Positions 23,937-36,690 of a stretch of 64,000 nucleotides of DNA are shown piece by piece. Position 1 is the first letter of the stretch. The number at the start of each line of letters is the position of its first letter. A program made the position numbers and the translations under genes. Origin of the DNA: Canna indica (lineage: Eukaryota > Streptophyta > Magnoliopsida > Zingiberales > Cannaceae); contig CP136890.1 of the NCBI GenBank assembly GCA_034359265.1, forward strand, positions 50,735,001 to 50,799,000. Reading direction: 5' to 3'. Below the pieces are notes generated by a model. That model was not told the DNA's origin. It was given only the letters and a program-made list of their open reading frames with translations, and did not search any database.

Positions 23937-26900
23937 GTGCGTCGTGGAGTTAAAGCCTATAAGGGTTAGAGGCATGTGCATGTTTCCGAAGTTTATGGTA
24001 GGACAAAGATGGACCAATTTAGAGTGATAGCATTTTCATGCCATCATGCAAGTCCTTTTTCCAATATAAAAGGGCGAAGCCTCATCACTTAGGTATTTAG
24101 AACTTAGTGCTCAAGGTCGAGGAAATAGATCAAGTCATTGGTGTAATTAGCATGCTCATACCGGTCCTAATATCATACCCTGATGGTATGCCCCCACCAC
24201 CACACCTAAGTATCACCTCTTTGTCGCACACTAGCGGTAGCCATACGATGCAAGACACCGACCAACACCACATCACAGCACGGATAATAACAAGAAAATA
24301 AAAAGAAATAAAACATAGGAAATGAATTTTATGATGCTATATATAAAGTTTTCTGATGGAGAAATCATTTGCAAAACTAACGGAAAACTGATTCTCGGTA
24401 ATGTTAAATATGATTCAATCAACATAATTATTATCTAGTGAAATAAGATCAAAGTAAAATTTCTTTATGTGGAGACATCAACTTTTTTCTATTGAACATA
24501 ACTAAAAATAATTAGAATGTAAAAACTAGGAACTAATCATGTCTCAAGTTAATATACATAACTTTCAAATCAATTGGTCATTAACATAAATTAGAATTCC
24601 TAATTCATCTCAGCAACTACCGACCAAAATAAAAGAATTAAACAATTGCAATATAGAATCATAGAAAACAAAAATATTAAACAAGGATTAGAAGAAGAAA
24701 TAAGTACCGCACTTGAACCCGCAGTTGACTTCCAAAAATTTGATCAATATCAATCATATTTGAAAGATCAAGAACTCGATGTTACCTGAAGTAATTTGAA
24801 ATATGCTAGTTGTTTTGCTGTTGATAGTTGAAGTGGTTTCCAATCTATACAAATTGTGTTCCAAATGCAAAAAAATATTAATCATTAACCTCACACCAAC
24901 AAAGTTTTATGAACCATAGAAGGACAAATTTAATCATTAAAACCTCACATTGTAATTTATGTCAATATTGATAAATATAATAAATTAGCAAATTGCTTAC
25001 TCAACCAGTCAGTAGAACAAAACATGAATCCCACGTCAGGCCTACACGACATACCAAGATAAAATACTGAAAAACATAATAAAAAATAGCCTCAATGTAC
25101 CTGACCAGAATGCTAGATACATTATTTGTCTCGTAACAGTTGGCCAATCAAAATCTCCAACCTTTAGATATATCCACAGAAACACATCATAAAGTTGATC
25201 TGGTGCATCCTGCATAATGGATCAATACCAAACAATAATAGGTCTAGCACATCCCTAACAATATTATTAATTATGTATGGAAGTAATAATCATTAACAAA
25301 AAACCAAAGAGAAGTAAAACAGATAAATTAGAAGAATTTTCTTATTGTATTCATTCGTTTCAATGAAAAACAAGTAAATTCTTTATCAATTACCTGCTTG
25401 CGAGTAATTAAACTTATAACAATCTCCAACCCCTTGATTTTGTTCCAATGCTAATTTTGACCCCTGAAAAAAAATAGGCTTGAGAACAATAATTCAAAAA
25501 TTAATAAAGAATACTACAAGAGAGAGTACCTGCGGTGCAGATAAAGATCTATGGTAAAGAGCTCCAAAATCTCCTGAGTTAATCAATTATATATTTGTAC
25601 CTATGCAAATATATATATTATTAAATTACAATATGCAATATATTCGTATTATACCCGAATCCTCTCGAAGCGTGTAAGAGAACAACGAAGCCCTCACCCA
25701 CGCGAAAGCGATACCACAAGCCACTCCTACATGCAAAAAAACAAATATTTTCTGTATAGCATACTTATATTAAGATTTTACAGTATTCAATAGAAAAATT
25801 AGTAAATTGTGTATAGCATACTATTTATCACTGAAAGCAACATATAAAGGAAGCTTGAAGACAACAATATTGCACATGAACTTATTATTCATCTCAGAAA
25901 CACAAACTAAAAATGTGAAAATGAAGATATTTTCAAGGACCACTACATAAAATAAATAAAATATTGCACCAAATTCAGTGAAAACCCGACACCTATACCA
26001 TGCCTAAATTGAAACTTTGACCATTATTACTCCATTAGTTTAGGTGTAAATATTTGGAGGAATGAATTAAGAAATTGATGTTTGCATAAGTGCGTTTAAA
26101 AAAATTGCCTTATCTCAAGATATCGAAGCCACAAGACAAATCGGCGCCGCAAGCGCGAATTGAAGCTTTAGCTTCATGCCTGCAAATTTGGATGTGAGAA
26201 TAGTTAATTTTAATAATATGAAAAAAAAATTTCACCAAGAAAAAGAAAATTATTTTATTAAGCGGCTAGAGCCAACGTCAAAAGAGTAATAATATGGAAG
26301 TTAAAGGTTCCATATTGTAGGAGGCTTCAAATTCCCACAAACATAGCATTTAGGTATAGTCAACATATGCACCTAAGTTATTTTTATGACTAAAAGCACA
26401 AGTCCAACTAAGGTCTACAACTATAAAATTTCGATGTGTGGCTATGGTCGAAAGGCTACAACGGCAAAATAATATGACTATTAAAAAAACATGAAAGGAA
26501 CATGAAACAAAAAAGCTATAAAGCATGACTATAAATCCAAAATAACATTACAACACAATTTGGTAATCACCAAATTGCAAAAAAAGAAAAAAACTATAAC
26601 CGTGAATGAAACAGAAAACCAAAAAACAACTATTAAGCATGACTATAAATCCAAAATAACATTATAAAACAGAGAACAAATTAAAAATCTCCTTGTTTAG
26701 TCCGGTAGCATTTTATATCATAATTCCTAGAGAAAGTAAACCGAAAATGACACAAATTAGTATCTTGCATCTCACGGTTGTCGTCAATGTGCAACACGAC
26801 GATGACGAGCAGGTGCAGCGACGAGCCACACAATTTGAGCGCAAAGCAAACTCAACCTCCACCTACGGCTCTACGACATAGTGCTTGAATCTATTGGCAC

Positions 26901-27334
26901 CAAAAACAATATCTTCTTTTTCGTTGACATCTTCTCCTCCAACAAGTTTGCGGCCACGAGGCGAACATCTTTATCTTTGCCGGCTTGGTAGTTTGTCTTC
27001 ACCTCGTGATTCTGAAGTTGCATCTTGAAATTTCTCGAGTGATGCTCGTAAGAGATCATTGTCCTCCTCTAAAGCTTCATTGCTAGCCCCAAATCTATTG
27101 TCGCCTACCGTCGTCCATGGTAGACGTTGCCTACAACGCTGCTCTCAAACTCCTCTTGCTCGTGTTGGTGGGCACACGTAGGGGGAAATGCTCATGTTGA
27201 AGATGCAACCACAAGTTCGTCTTTAGCTTCTTTTTACAATGCTTGTACATGTATTAAATGTTTACAAAATTACCACTGAACTCGCTCGCTCTCAAAGTTA
27301 TGCATCCCCCTTCGTCGAGTTGACAAAAACGTCG
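23547..27334. repeat. Array copy 2
   Basis: Full unit of 3788 bp. It differs from copy 3 by loss of 18 bases (CTTTCTTGTTGTTTTCAT) near 25353 and a handful of substitutions. Confidence 0.92.
24708..26177 (-). pseudogene. Same unknown gene relic, array copy 2
   Basis: The exon set corresponds one to one to that at 28496-29983, with the same TGA and the same ATAAGG donor in exon 1. An intron is 18 bases shorter because of the copy-2 deletion near 25353. Confidence 0.6.
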
Positions 27335-27724
27335 AACATATAAACTAGTCGTAGTCCAACTCAATTGCATCCATTATCAGCACCTTCACTTCGCTCTTCT
27401 CACCATTCTATGACTGACACCTTTGACTTCTTCAGCATCGTACAAATTCGAGATCAAGCTTCACACGAAACTTCGCCATTATGGTTCGCTTTGACACACG
27501 CAGTGATTTCTCCCCCTTGTCCTTCATAATGACCTTGGGAGTATGGGGCGACTATGGTATTTCAACCACTAATTTGAAACAAACAATCCTTGAGGGTAAA
27601 TCCAAACCATGTTGACATTCTCGTCGTAGAAGTGGAAGGTGGCGTTGGGTCAATCTTTTTTATTCGAATCTCGATATTGAGGTTCTTCTACAAATACCAC
27701 TTGATATCTCCATTGAATGAGATC
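27204..27724 (-). pseudogene. Polyphenol oxidase fragment (array copies 2/3)
   Basis: Near-identical to the fragment at 31010-31530, including all frame breaks. Confidence 0.5.
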
Positions 27725-30700
27725 GTGCGTCGTGGAGTTAAAGCCTATAAGGGTTAGAGGCATGTGCATGTTTCCGAAGTTTATGGTAGGACAAAGATGG
27801 ACCAATTTAGAGTGATAGCATTTTCATGCCATCATGCAAGTCCTTTTTCCAATATAAAAGGGCGAAGCCTCATCACTTAGGTATTTAGAACTTAGTGCTC
27901 AAGGTCGAGGAAATAGATCAAGTCATTGGTGTAATTAGCATGCTCATACCGGTCCTAATATCATACCCTGATGGTATGCCCCCACCACCACACCTAAGTA
28001 TCACCTCTTTGTCGCACACTAGCGGTAGCCATACGATGCAAGACACCGACCAACACCACATCACAGCACGGATAATAACAAGAAAATAAAAAGAAATAAA
28101 ACATAGGAAATGAATTTTATGATGCTATATATAAAGTTTTCTGATGGAGAAATCATTTGCAAAACTAACGGAAAACTGATTCTCGGTAATGTTAAATATG
28201 ATTCAATCAACATAATTATTATCTAGTGAAATAAGATCAAAGTAAAATTTCTTTATGTGGAGACATCAACTTTTTTCTATTGAACATAACTAAAAATAAT
28301 TAGAATGTAAAAACTAGGAACTAATCATGTCTCAAGTTAATATACATAACTTTCAAATCAATTGGTCATTAACATAAATTAGAATTCCTAATTCATCTCA
28401 GCAACTACCGACCAAAATAAAAGAATTAAACAATTGCAATATAGAATCATAGAAAACAAAAATATTAAACAAGGATTAGAAGAAGAAATAAGTACCGCAC
28501 TTGAACCCGCAGTTGACTTCCAAAAATTTGATCAATATCAATCATATTTGAAAGATCAAGAACTCGATGTTACCTGAAGTAATTTGAAATATGCTAGTTG
28601 TTTTGCTGTTGATAGTTGAAGTGGTTTCCAATCTATACAAATTGTGTTCCAAATGCAAAAAAATATTAATCATTAACCTCACACCAACAAAGTTTTATGA
28701 ACCATAGAAGGACAAATTTAATCATTAAAACCTCACATTGTAATTTATGTCAATATTGATAAATATAATAAATTAGCAAATTGCTTACTCAACCAGTCAG
28801 TAGAACAAAACATGAATCCCACGTCAGGCCTACACGACATACCAAGATAAAATACTGAAAAACATAATAAAAAATAGCCTCAATGTACCTGACCAGAATG
28901 CTAGATACATTATTTGTCTCGTAACAGTTGGCCAATCAAAATCTCCAACCTTTAGATATATCCACAGAAACACATCATAAAGTTGATCTGGTGCATCCTG
29001 CATAATGGATCAATACCAAACAATAATAGGTCTAGCACATCCCTAACAATATTATTAATTATGTATGGAAGTAATAATCATTAACAAAAAACCAAAGAGA
29101 AGTAAAACAGATAAATTAGAAGAATTTTCTTATTGTATTCATCTTTCTTGTTGTTTTCATTCGTTTCAATGAAAAACAAGTAAATTCTTTATCAATTACC
29201 TGCTTGCGAGTAATTAAACTTATAACAATCTCCAACCCCTTGATTTTGTTCCAATGCTAATTTTGACCCCTGAAAAAAAATAGGCTTGAGAACAATAATT
29301 CAAAAATTAATAAAGAATACTACAAGAGAGAGTACCTGCGGTGCAGATAAAGATCTATGGTAAAGAGCTCCAAAATCTCCTGAGTTAATCAATTATATAT
29401 TTGTACCTATGCAAATATATATATTATTAAATTACAATATGCAATATATTCGTATTATACCCGAATCCTCTCGAAGCGTGTAAGAGAACAACGAAGCCCT
29501 CACCCACGCGAAAGCGATACCACAAGCCACTCCTACATGCAAAAAAACAAATATTTTCTGTATAGCATACTTATATTAAGATTTTACAGTATTCAATAGA
29601 AAAATTAGTAAATTGTGTATAGCATACTATTTATCACTGAAAGCAACATATAAAGGAAGCTTGAAGACAACAATATTGCACATGAACTTATTATTCATCT
29701 CAGAAACACAAACTAAAAATGTGAAAATGAAGATATTTTCAAGGACCACTACATAAAATAAATAAAATATTGCACCAAATTCAGTGAAAACCCGACACCT
29801 ATACCATGCCTAAATTGAAACTTTGACCATTATTACTCCATTAGTTTAGGTGTAAATATTTGGAGGAATGAATTAAGAAATTGATGTTTGCATAAGTGCG
29901 TTTAAAAAAATTGCCTTATCTCAAGATATCGAAGCCACAAGACAAATCGGCGCCGCAAGCGCGAATTGAAGCTTTAGCTTCATGCCTGCAAATTTGGATG
30001 TGAGAATAGTTAATTTTAATAATATGAAAAAAAAATTTCACCAAGAAAAAGAAAATTATTTTATTAAGCGGCTAGAGCCAACGTCAAAAGAGTAATAATA
30101 TGGAAGTTAAAGGTTCCATATTGTAGGAGGCTTCAAATTCCCACAAACATAGCATTTAGGTATAGTCAACATATGCACCTAAGTTATTTTTATGACTAAA
30201 AGCACAAGTCCAACTAAGGTCTACAACTATAAAATTTCGATGTGTGGCTATGGTCGAAAGGCTACAACGGCAAAATAATATGACTATTAAAAAAACATGA
30301 AAGGAACATGAAACAAAAAAGCTATAAAGCATGACTATAAATCCAAAATAACATTACAACACAATTTGGTAATCACCAAATTGCAAAAAAAGAAAAAAAC
30401 TATAACCGTGAATGAAACAGAAAACCAAAAAACAACTATTAAGCATGACTATAAATCCAAAATAACATTATAAAACAGAGAACAAATTAAAAATCTCCTT
30501 GTTTAGTCCGGTAGCATTTTATATCATAATTCCTAGAGAAAGTAAACCGAAAATGACACAAATTAGTATCTTGCATCTCACGGTTGTCGTCAATGTGCAA
30601 CACGACGATGACGAGCAGGTGCAGCGACGAGCCACACAATTTGAGCGCAAAGCAAACTCAACCTCCACCTACGGCTCTACGACATAGTGCTTGAATCTAT

Positions 30701-31140
30701 TGGCACCAAAAACAATATCTTCTTTTTCGTTGACATCTTCTCCTCCAACAAGTTTGCGGCCACGAGGCGAACATCTTTATCTTTGCCGGCTTGGTAGTTT
30801 GTCTTCACCTCGTGATTCTGAAGTTGCATCTTGAAATTTCTCGAGTGATGCTCGTAAGAGATCATTGTCCTCCTCTAAAGCTTCATTGCTAGCCCCAAAT
30901 CTATTGTCGCCTACCGTCGTCCATGGTAGACGTTGCCTACAACGCTGCTCTCAAACTCCTCTTGCTCGTGTTGGTGGGCACACGTAGGGGGAAATGCTCA
31001 TGTTGAAGATGCAACCACAAGTTCGTCTTTAGCTTCTTTTTACAATGCTTGTACATGTATTAAATGTTTACAAAATTACCACTGAACTCGCTCGCTCTCA
31101 AAGTTATGCATCCCCCTTCGTCGAGTTGACAAAAACGTCG
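27335..31140. repeat. Array copy 3
   Basis: Full unit of 3806 bp, used here as the reference for exon positions. Confidence 0.92.
28496..29983 (-). pseudogene. Intron-containing gene relic, about 8 exons, family unknown (array copy 3)
   Basis: Minus-strand exons are inferred at 29983-29920 (MKLKLQFALAAPICLVASIS, signal-peptide-like), 29532-29461 (VACGIAFAWVRASLFSYTL), 29379-29336 (DFGALYHRSLSAPQ), 29269-29200 (GSKLALEQNQGVGDCYKF), 28997-28889 (DQLYDVFLWIYLKVGDFDW), 28854-28789 (YLGMSCRPDVGFMFCSTDW), 28632-28574 (WKPLQLSTAKQLAYFKLLQ) and perhaps 28516-28496. All later exons have GT and AG borders, and codon phases agree at every junction but one (29200 to 28997, where a micro-exon may be missing). 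Exon 1 ends in an in-frame TGA, and its donor reads ATAAGG instead of GTAAGG. I do not recognise the protein; hydrophobic stretches suggest a membrane protein. Confidence 0.6.
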
Positions 31141-31530
31141 AACATATAAACTAGTCGTAGTCCAACTCAATTGCATCCATTATCAGCACCTTCACTTCGC
31201 TCTTCTCACCATTCTATGACTGACACCTTTGACTTCTTCAGCATCGTACAAATTCGAGATCAAGCTTCACACGAAACTTCGCCATTATGGTTCGCTTTGA
31301 CACACGCAGTGATTTCTCCCCCTTGTCCTTCATAATGACCTTGGGAGTATGGGGCGACTATGGTATTTCAACCACTAATTTGAAACAAACAATCCTTGAG
31401 GGTAAATCCAAACCATGTTGACATTCTCGTCGTAGAAGTGGAAGGTGGCGTTGGGTCAATCTTTTTTATTCGAATCTCGATATTGAGGTTCTTCTACAAA
31501 TACCACTTGATATCTCCATTGAATGAGATC
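31010..31530 (-). pseudogene. Polyphenol oxidase, C-terminal fragment (array copy 4)
   Basis: Read on the minus strand, NATFHFYDENVNMV (about 31455-31415) matches the DWL-domain phrase of plant polyphenol oxidases (N-A-T/S-F-x-F-Y-D-E-N). KDCL follows after a frame change. Near 31204-31140 come VKVLIMDAIELDYD and then, in another frame, MFDVFVN, the KFDV-domain entry, and near 31040 KKKLKTNLWL, the late KFDV strand. Domain order is right, but at least three frame changes and several stops separate the blocks, and I cannot see the di-copper tyrosinase domain. The intact enzyme oxidises phenols in the plastid; this copy is dead. Assignment is from memory of the family, not from a search. Confidence 0.55.
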
Positions 31531-34500
31531 GTGCGTCGTGGAGTTAAAGCCTATAAGGGTTAGAGGCATGTGCATGTTTCCGAAGTTTATGGTAGGACAA
31601 AGATGGACCAATTTAGAGTGATAGCATTTTCATGCCATCATGCAAGTCCTTTTTCCAATATAAAAGGGCGAAGCCTCATCACTTAGGTATTTAGAACTTA
31701 GTGCTCAAAGTCGAGGAAATAGATCAAGTCATTGGTGTAATTAGCATGCTCATACCGGTCCTAATATCATACCCTGATGGTATGCCCCCACCACCACACC
31801 TAAGTATCACCTCTTTGTCGCACACTAGCGGTAGCCATACGATGCAAGACACCGACCAACACCACATCACAGCACGGATAATAACAAGAAAATAAAAAGA
31901 AATAAAACATAGGAAATGAATTTTATGATGCTATATATAAAGTTTTCTGATGGAGAAATCATTTGCAAAACTAACGGAAAACTGATTCTCGGTAATGTTA
32001 AATATGATTCAATCAACATAATTATTATCTAGTGAAATAAGATCAAAGTAAAATTTCTTTATGTGGAGACATCAACTTTTTTCTATTGAACATAACTAAA
32101 AATAATTAGAATGTAAAAACTAGGAACTAATCATGTCTCAAGTTAATATACATAACTTTCAAATCAATTGGTCATTAACATAAATTAGAATTCCTAATTC
32201 ATCTCAGCAACTACCGACCAAAATAAAAGAATTAAACAATTGCAATATAGAATCATAGAAAACAAAAATATTAAACAAGGATTAGAAGAAGAAATAAGTA
32301 CCGCACTTGAACCCGCAGTTGACTTCCAAAAATTTGATCAATATCAATCATATTTGAAAGATCAAGAACTCGATGTTACCTGAAGTAATTTGAAATATGC
32401 TAGTTGTTTTGCTGTTGATAGTTGAAGTGGTTTCCAATCTATACAAATTGTGTTCCAAATGCAAAAAAATATTAATCATTAACCTCACACCAACAAAGTT
32501 TTATGAACCATAGAAGGACAAATTTAATCATTAAAACCTCACATTGTAATTTATGTCAATATTGATAAATATAATAAATTAGCAAATTGCTTACTCAACC
32601 AGTCAGTAGAACAAAACATGAATCCCACGTCAGGCCTACACGACATACCAAGATAAAATACTGAAAAACATAATAAAAAATAGCCTCAATGTACCTGACC
32701 AGAATGCTAGATACATTATTTGTCTCGTAACAGTTGGCCAATCAAAATCTCCAACCTTTAGATATATCCACAGAAACACATCATAAAGTTGATCCGGTGC
32801 ATCTTGCATAATGGATCAATACCAAACAATAATAGGTCTAGCACATCCCTAACAATATTATTAATTATGTATGGAAGTAATAATCATTAACAAAAAACCA
32901 AAGAGAAGTAAAACAGATAAATTAGAAGAATTTTCTTATTGTATTCATCTTTCTTGTTGTTTTCATTCGTTTCAATGAAAAACAAGTAAATTCTTTATCA
33001 ATTACCTGCTTGCGAGTAATTAAACTTATAACAATCTCCAACCCCTTGATTTTGTTCCAATGCTAATTTTGACCCCTGAAAAAAAATAGGCTTGAGAACA
33101 ATAATTCAAAAATTAATAAAGAATACTACAAGAGAGAGTACCTGCGGTGCAGATAAAGATCTATGGTAAAGAGCTCCAAAATCTCCTGAGTTAATCAATT
33201 ATATATTTGTACCTATGCAAATATATATATTATTAAATTACAATATGCAATATATTCGTATTATACCCGAATCCTCTCGAAGCGTGTAAGAGAACAACGA
33301 AGCCCTCACCCACGCGAAAGCGATACCACAAGCCACTCCTACATGCAAAAAAACAAATATTTTCTGTATAGCATACTTATATTAAGATTTTACAGTATTC
33401 AATAGAAAAATTAGTAAATTGTGTATAGCATACTATTTATCACTGAAAGCAACATATAAAGGAAGCTTGAAGACAACAATATTGCACATGAACTTATTAT
33501 TCATCTCAGAAACACAAACTAAAAATGTGAAAATGAAGATATTTTCAAGGACCACTACATAAAATAAATAAAATATTGCACCAAATTCAGTGAAAACCCG
33601 ACACCTATACCATGCCTAAATTGAAACTTTGACCATTATTACTCCATTAGTTTAGGTGTAAATATTTGGAGGAATGAATTAAGAAATTGATGTTTGCATA
33701 AGTGCGTTTAAAAAAATTGCCTTATCTCAAGATATCGAAGCCACAAGACAAATCGGCGCCGCAAGCGCGAATTGAAGCTTTAGCTTCATGCCTGCAAATT
33801 TGGATGTGAGAATAGTTAATTTTAATAATATGAAAAAAAAATTTCACCAAGAAAAAGAAAATTATTTTATTAAGCGGCTAGAGCCAACGTCAAAAGAGTA
33901 ATAATATGGAAGTTAAAGGTTCCATATTGTAGGAGGCTTCAAATTCCCACAAACATAGCATTTAGGTATAGTCAACATATGCACCTAAGTTATTTTTATG
34001 ACTAAAAGCACAAGTCCAACTAAGGTCTACAACTATAAAATTTCGATGTGTGGCTATGGTCGAAAGGCTACAACGGCAAAATAATATGACTATTAAAAAA
34101 ACATAAAAGGAACATAAAACAAAAAAGCTATAAAGCATGACTATAAATCCAAAATAACATTACAACACAATTTGGTAATCACCAAATTGCAAAAAAAGAA
34201 AAAAACTATAACCGTGAATGAAACAGAAAACCAAAAAACAACTATTAAGCATGACTATAAATCCAAAATAACATTATAAAACAGAGAACAAATTAAAAAT
34301 CTCCTTGTTTAGTCCGGTAGCATTTTATATCATAATTCCTAGAGAAAGTAAACCGAAAATGACACAAATTAGTATCTTGCATCTCACGGTTGTCGTCAAT
34401 GTGCAACACGACGATGACGAGCAGGTGCAGCGACGAGCCACACAATTCGAGCGCAAAGCAAACTCAACCTCCACCTACGGCTCTACGACATAGTGCTTGA

Positions 34501-34946
34501 ATCTATTGGCACCAAAAACAATATCTTCTTTTTCGTTGACATCTTCTCCTCCAACAAGTTTGCGGCCACGAGGCGAACATCTTTATCTTTGCCGGCTTGG
34601 TAGTTTGTCTTCACCTCGTGATTCTGAAGTTGCATCTTGAAATTTCTCGAGTGATGCTCGTAAGAGATCATTGTCCTCCTCTAAAGCTTCATTGCTAGCC
34701 CCAAATCTATTGTCGCCTACCGTCGTCCATGGTAGACGTTGCCTACAACGCTGCTCTCAAACTCCTAATGCTCGTGTTGGTGGGCACACGTAGGGGGAAA
34801 TGCTCATGTTGAAGATGCAACCACAAGTTCGTCTTTAGCTTCTTTTTACAATGCTTGTACATGTATTAAATGTTTACAAAATTACCACTGAACTCGCTCG
34901 CTCTCAAAGTTATGCATCCCCCTTCGTCGAGTTGACAAAAACGTCG
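31141..34946. repeat. Array copy 4
   Basis: Full unit of 3806 bp. It carries a few private changes, such as GATCCGGTGCATCTTGC near 32793 where the others have GATCTGGTGCATCCTGC. Confidence 0.92.
32302..33789 (-). pseudogene. Same unknown gene relic, array copy 4
   Basis: Full exon set as in copy 3. Near 32793 two substitutions fall at the border of the DQLYDVF exon (GGTGCATC to CGGTGCATCT context) and alter the acceptor-side bases. Confidence 0.6.
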
Positions 34947-35330
34947 AACATATAAACTAGTCGTAGTCCAACTCAATTGCATCCATTATCAGCACCTTCA
35001 CTTCGCTCTTCTCACCATTCTATGACACCTTTGACTTCTTCAGCATCGTACAAATTCGAGATCAAGCTTCACACGAAACTTCGCCTTTATGGTTCGCTTT
35101 GACACACGCAGTGATTTCTCCCCCTTGTCCTTCATAATGACCTTGGGAGTATGGGGCGACTATGGTATTTCAACCACTAATTTGAAACAAACAATCCTTG
35201 AGGGTAAATCCAAACCATGTTGACATTCTCGTCGTAGAAGTAGAAGGTGGCGTTGGGTCAATCTTTTTTATTCGAATCTCGATATTGAGGTTCTTCTACA
35301 AATACCACTTGATATCTCCATTGAATGAGA
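34814..35330 (-). pseudogene. Polyphenol oxidase fragment (array copies 4/5)
   Basis: Same relic as at 31010-31530. A 4-base deletion (ATGACTGACACC reduced to ATGACACC) near 35027 distinguishes it from the others. Confidence 0.5.
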
Positions 35331-36147
35331 TCGTGCGTCGTGGAGTTAAAGCCTATAAGGGTTAGAGGCATGTGCATGTTTCCGAAGTTTATGGTAGGAC
35401 AAAGATGGACCAATTTAGAGTGATAGCATTTTCATGCCATCATGCAAGTCCTTTTTCCAATATAAAAGGGCGAAGCCTCATCACTTAGGTATTTAGAACT
35501 TAGTGCTCAAGGTCGAGGAAATAGATCAAGTCATTGGTGTAATTAGCATGCTCATACCGGTCCTAATATCATACCCTGATGGTATGCCCCCACCACCACA
35601 CCTAAGTATCACCGCTTTCTCGCACACTAGCGGTAGCCATACGATGCAAGACACCGACCAACACCACATCACAGCACGGACAATAACAAGAAAATAAAAA
35701 GAAATAAAACATAGGAAATGAATTTTATGATGCTATATATAAAGTTTTCTGATGGAGAAATCATTTGCAAAACTAACGGAAAACTGATTCTCGGTAATGT
35801 TAAATATGATTCAATCAACATAATTATTATCTAATGAAATAAGATCAAAGTAAAATTTCTTTATGTGGAGACATCAACTTTTTTCTATTGAACATAACTA
35901 AAAATAATTAGAATGTAAAAACTAGGAACTAATCATGTCTCAAGTTAATATACATAACTTTCAAATCAATTGGTCATTAACATAAATTAGAATTCCTAAT
36001 TCATCTCAACAACTACCGGCCAAAATAAAAGAATTAAACAATTGCAATATAGAATCATAAAAAACAAAAATATTAAATAAGGATTAGAAGAAGAAATAAG
36101 TACCGCACTTGAACCCGCAGTTGACTTCCAAAAATTTGTTCAACATC
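34947..36147. repeat. Array copy 5, truncated
   Basis: About 1.2 kb: the polyphenol oxidase relic plus flanking sequence to TTTGTTCAACATCAAT, where hAT-element sequence (GAAGTGAAAATGGAACG) takes over. It shares CACCGCTTTCTCGCACAC with copy 1 and the old copy, where copies 2-4 have CACCTCTTTGTCGCACAC. Confidence 0.92.
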
Positions 36148-36690
36148 AATGAAGTGAAAATGGAACGAAAGAAAACTGAAGTAATAAAGAAGAATCGAAC
36201 AAAACACAAAAGCAATAAAAAAAGAATCAAACAAAATAGAAGTAAAAAATAAATAAACAGGAAAAAATCTGCATGTACGTGCGCAAATACCTAAAAAAGC
36301 AAGAAAATTTTAATGAATTGAAGAAGACAACTAAATGGGAGAGAAATGCCTTAGAAAAATAGCAAAAATTACTATCTTGTCGTTGGAATTCGTCGCCGGA
36401 GTTCATCGCCGGAGTGGAGCAAACACAGGTTTGAGGGTTCTCAAGTTAGAGCAGCCGCCAGTCTTGCCTTAGGGTTTAGTATTTTATTCTTAACTCTTTT
36501 AAAAATTTACAAAAACACCCCACTTAAAGAAAAAAACAAAAAAGAAACATTATGTTGCACCATTTCCGGCATAGTCGCCATGGCGATTGGCGGGCGCCAC
36601 ACAACGCCACACAGAAACCGCACCATTGCGGTTTTTGTGTGGCAGTTTAATCAAATTCCGTCACGCCATGGCCGCTATTTGACAACACTG
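36148..36690. mobile_element. Right part of a hAT-like element, left part replaced by the array
   Basis: The sequence follows 41040-41563 of the intact element (AATGAAGTGAAAATG, CTACTATCTTGTCG, GCCGCCAGTCTTGCC, CTTTTAAAAATTTACAAAAACACC). It ends TATTTGACAACACTG, followed by GGTAAAAT at 36691-36698, the same 8-base target word as at the intact copy. The left terminus is missing, because sequence of array copy 5 begins at 36147. Confidence 0.8.

Larger units (their letters stand above)
20586..36147. repeat. Direct tandem array of a 3.8-kb composite unit, about 4 copies
   Basis: Identical landmarks recur at 24107, 27895, 31701 and 35503, and at 22905, 26693, 30499 and 34305, giving steps of 3788, 3806, 3802 and 3788, 3806, 3806. 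The step differences are explained by an 18-base deletion in copy 2 (near 25353) and a 4-base deletion in copy 5 (near 35027). Full copies differ by very few substitutions, for example AAGGTCGAGG against AAAGTCGAGG at 31706. Each full unit holds a polyphenol oxidase relic and an intron-bearing gene relic, both on the minus strand. Both flanks are hAT-element sequence. Confidence 0.95.

Noticed and set aside
24107..24301. The 64-codon frame MLKVEEIDQ... repeated in each array unit
   Set aside because: It lies on the plus strand, opposite to the polyphenol oxidase relic's upstream flank; its repetition reflects the tandem array and not selection.
26871..27059. The 62-codon minus-strand frame MISYEHHSRNF... 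in each unit
   Set aside because: It is part of the decayed region downstream of the polyphenol oxidase relic; stops bound it and no family is recognisable. Kept only as unit sequence.
20586..36147. CRISPR-like or satellite interpretation of the tandem array
   Set aside because: The unit is 3.8 kb, has no spacer-repeat alternation and contains gene relics; this is plant nuclear DNA.
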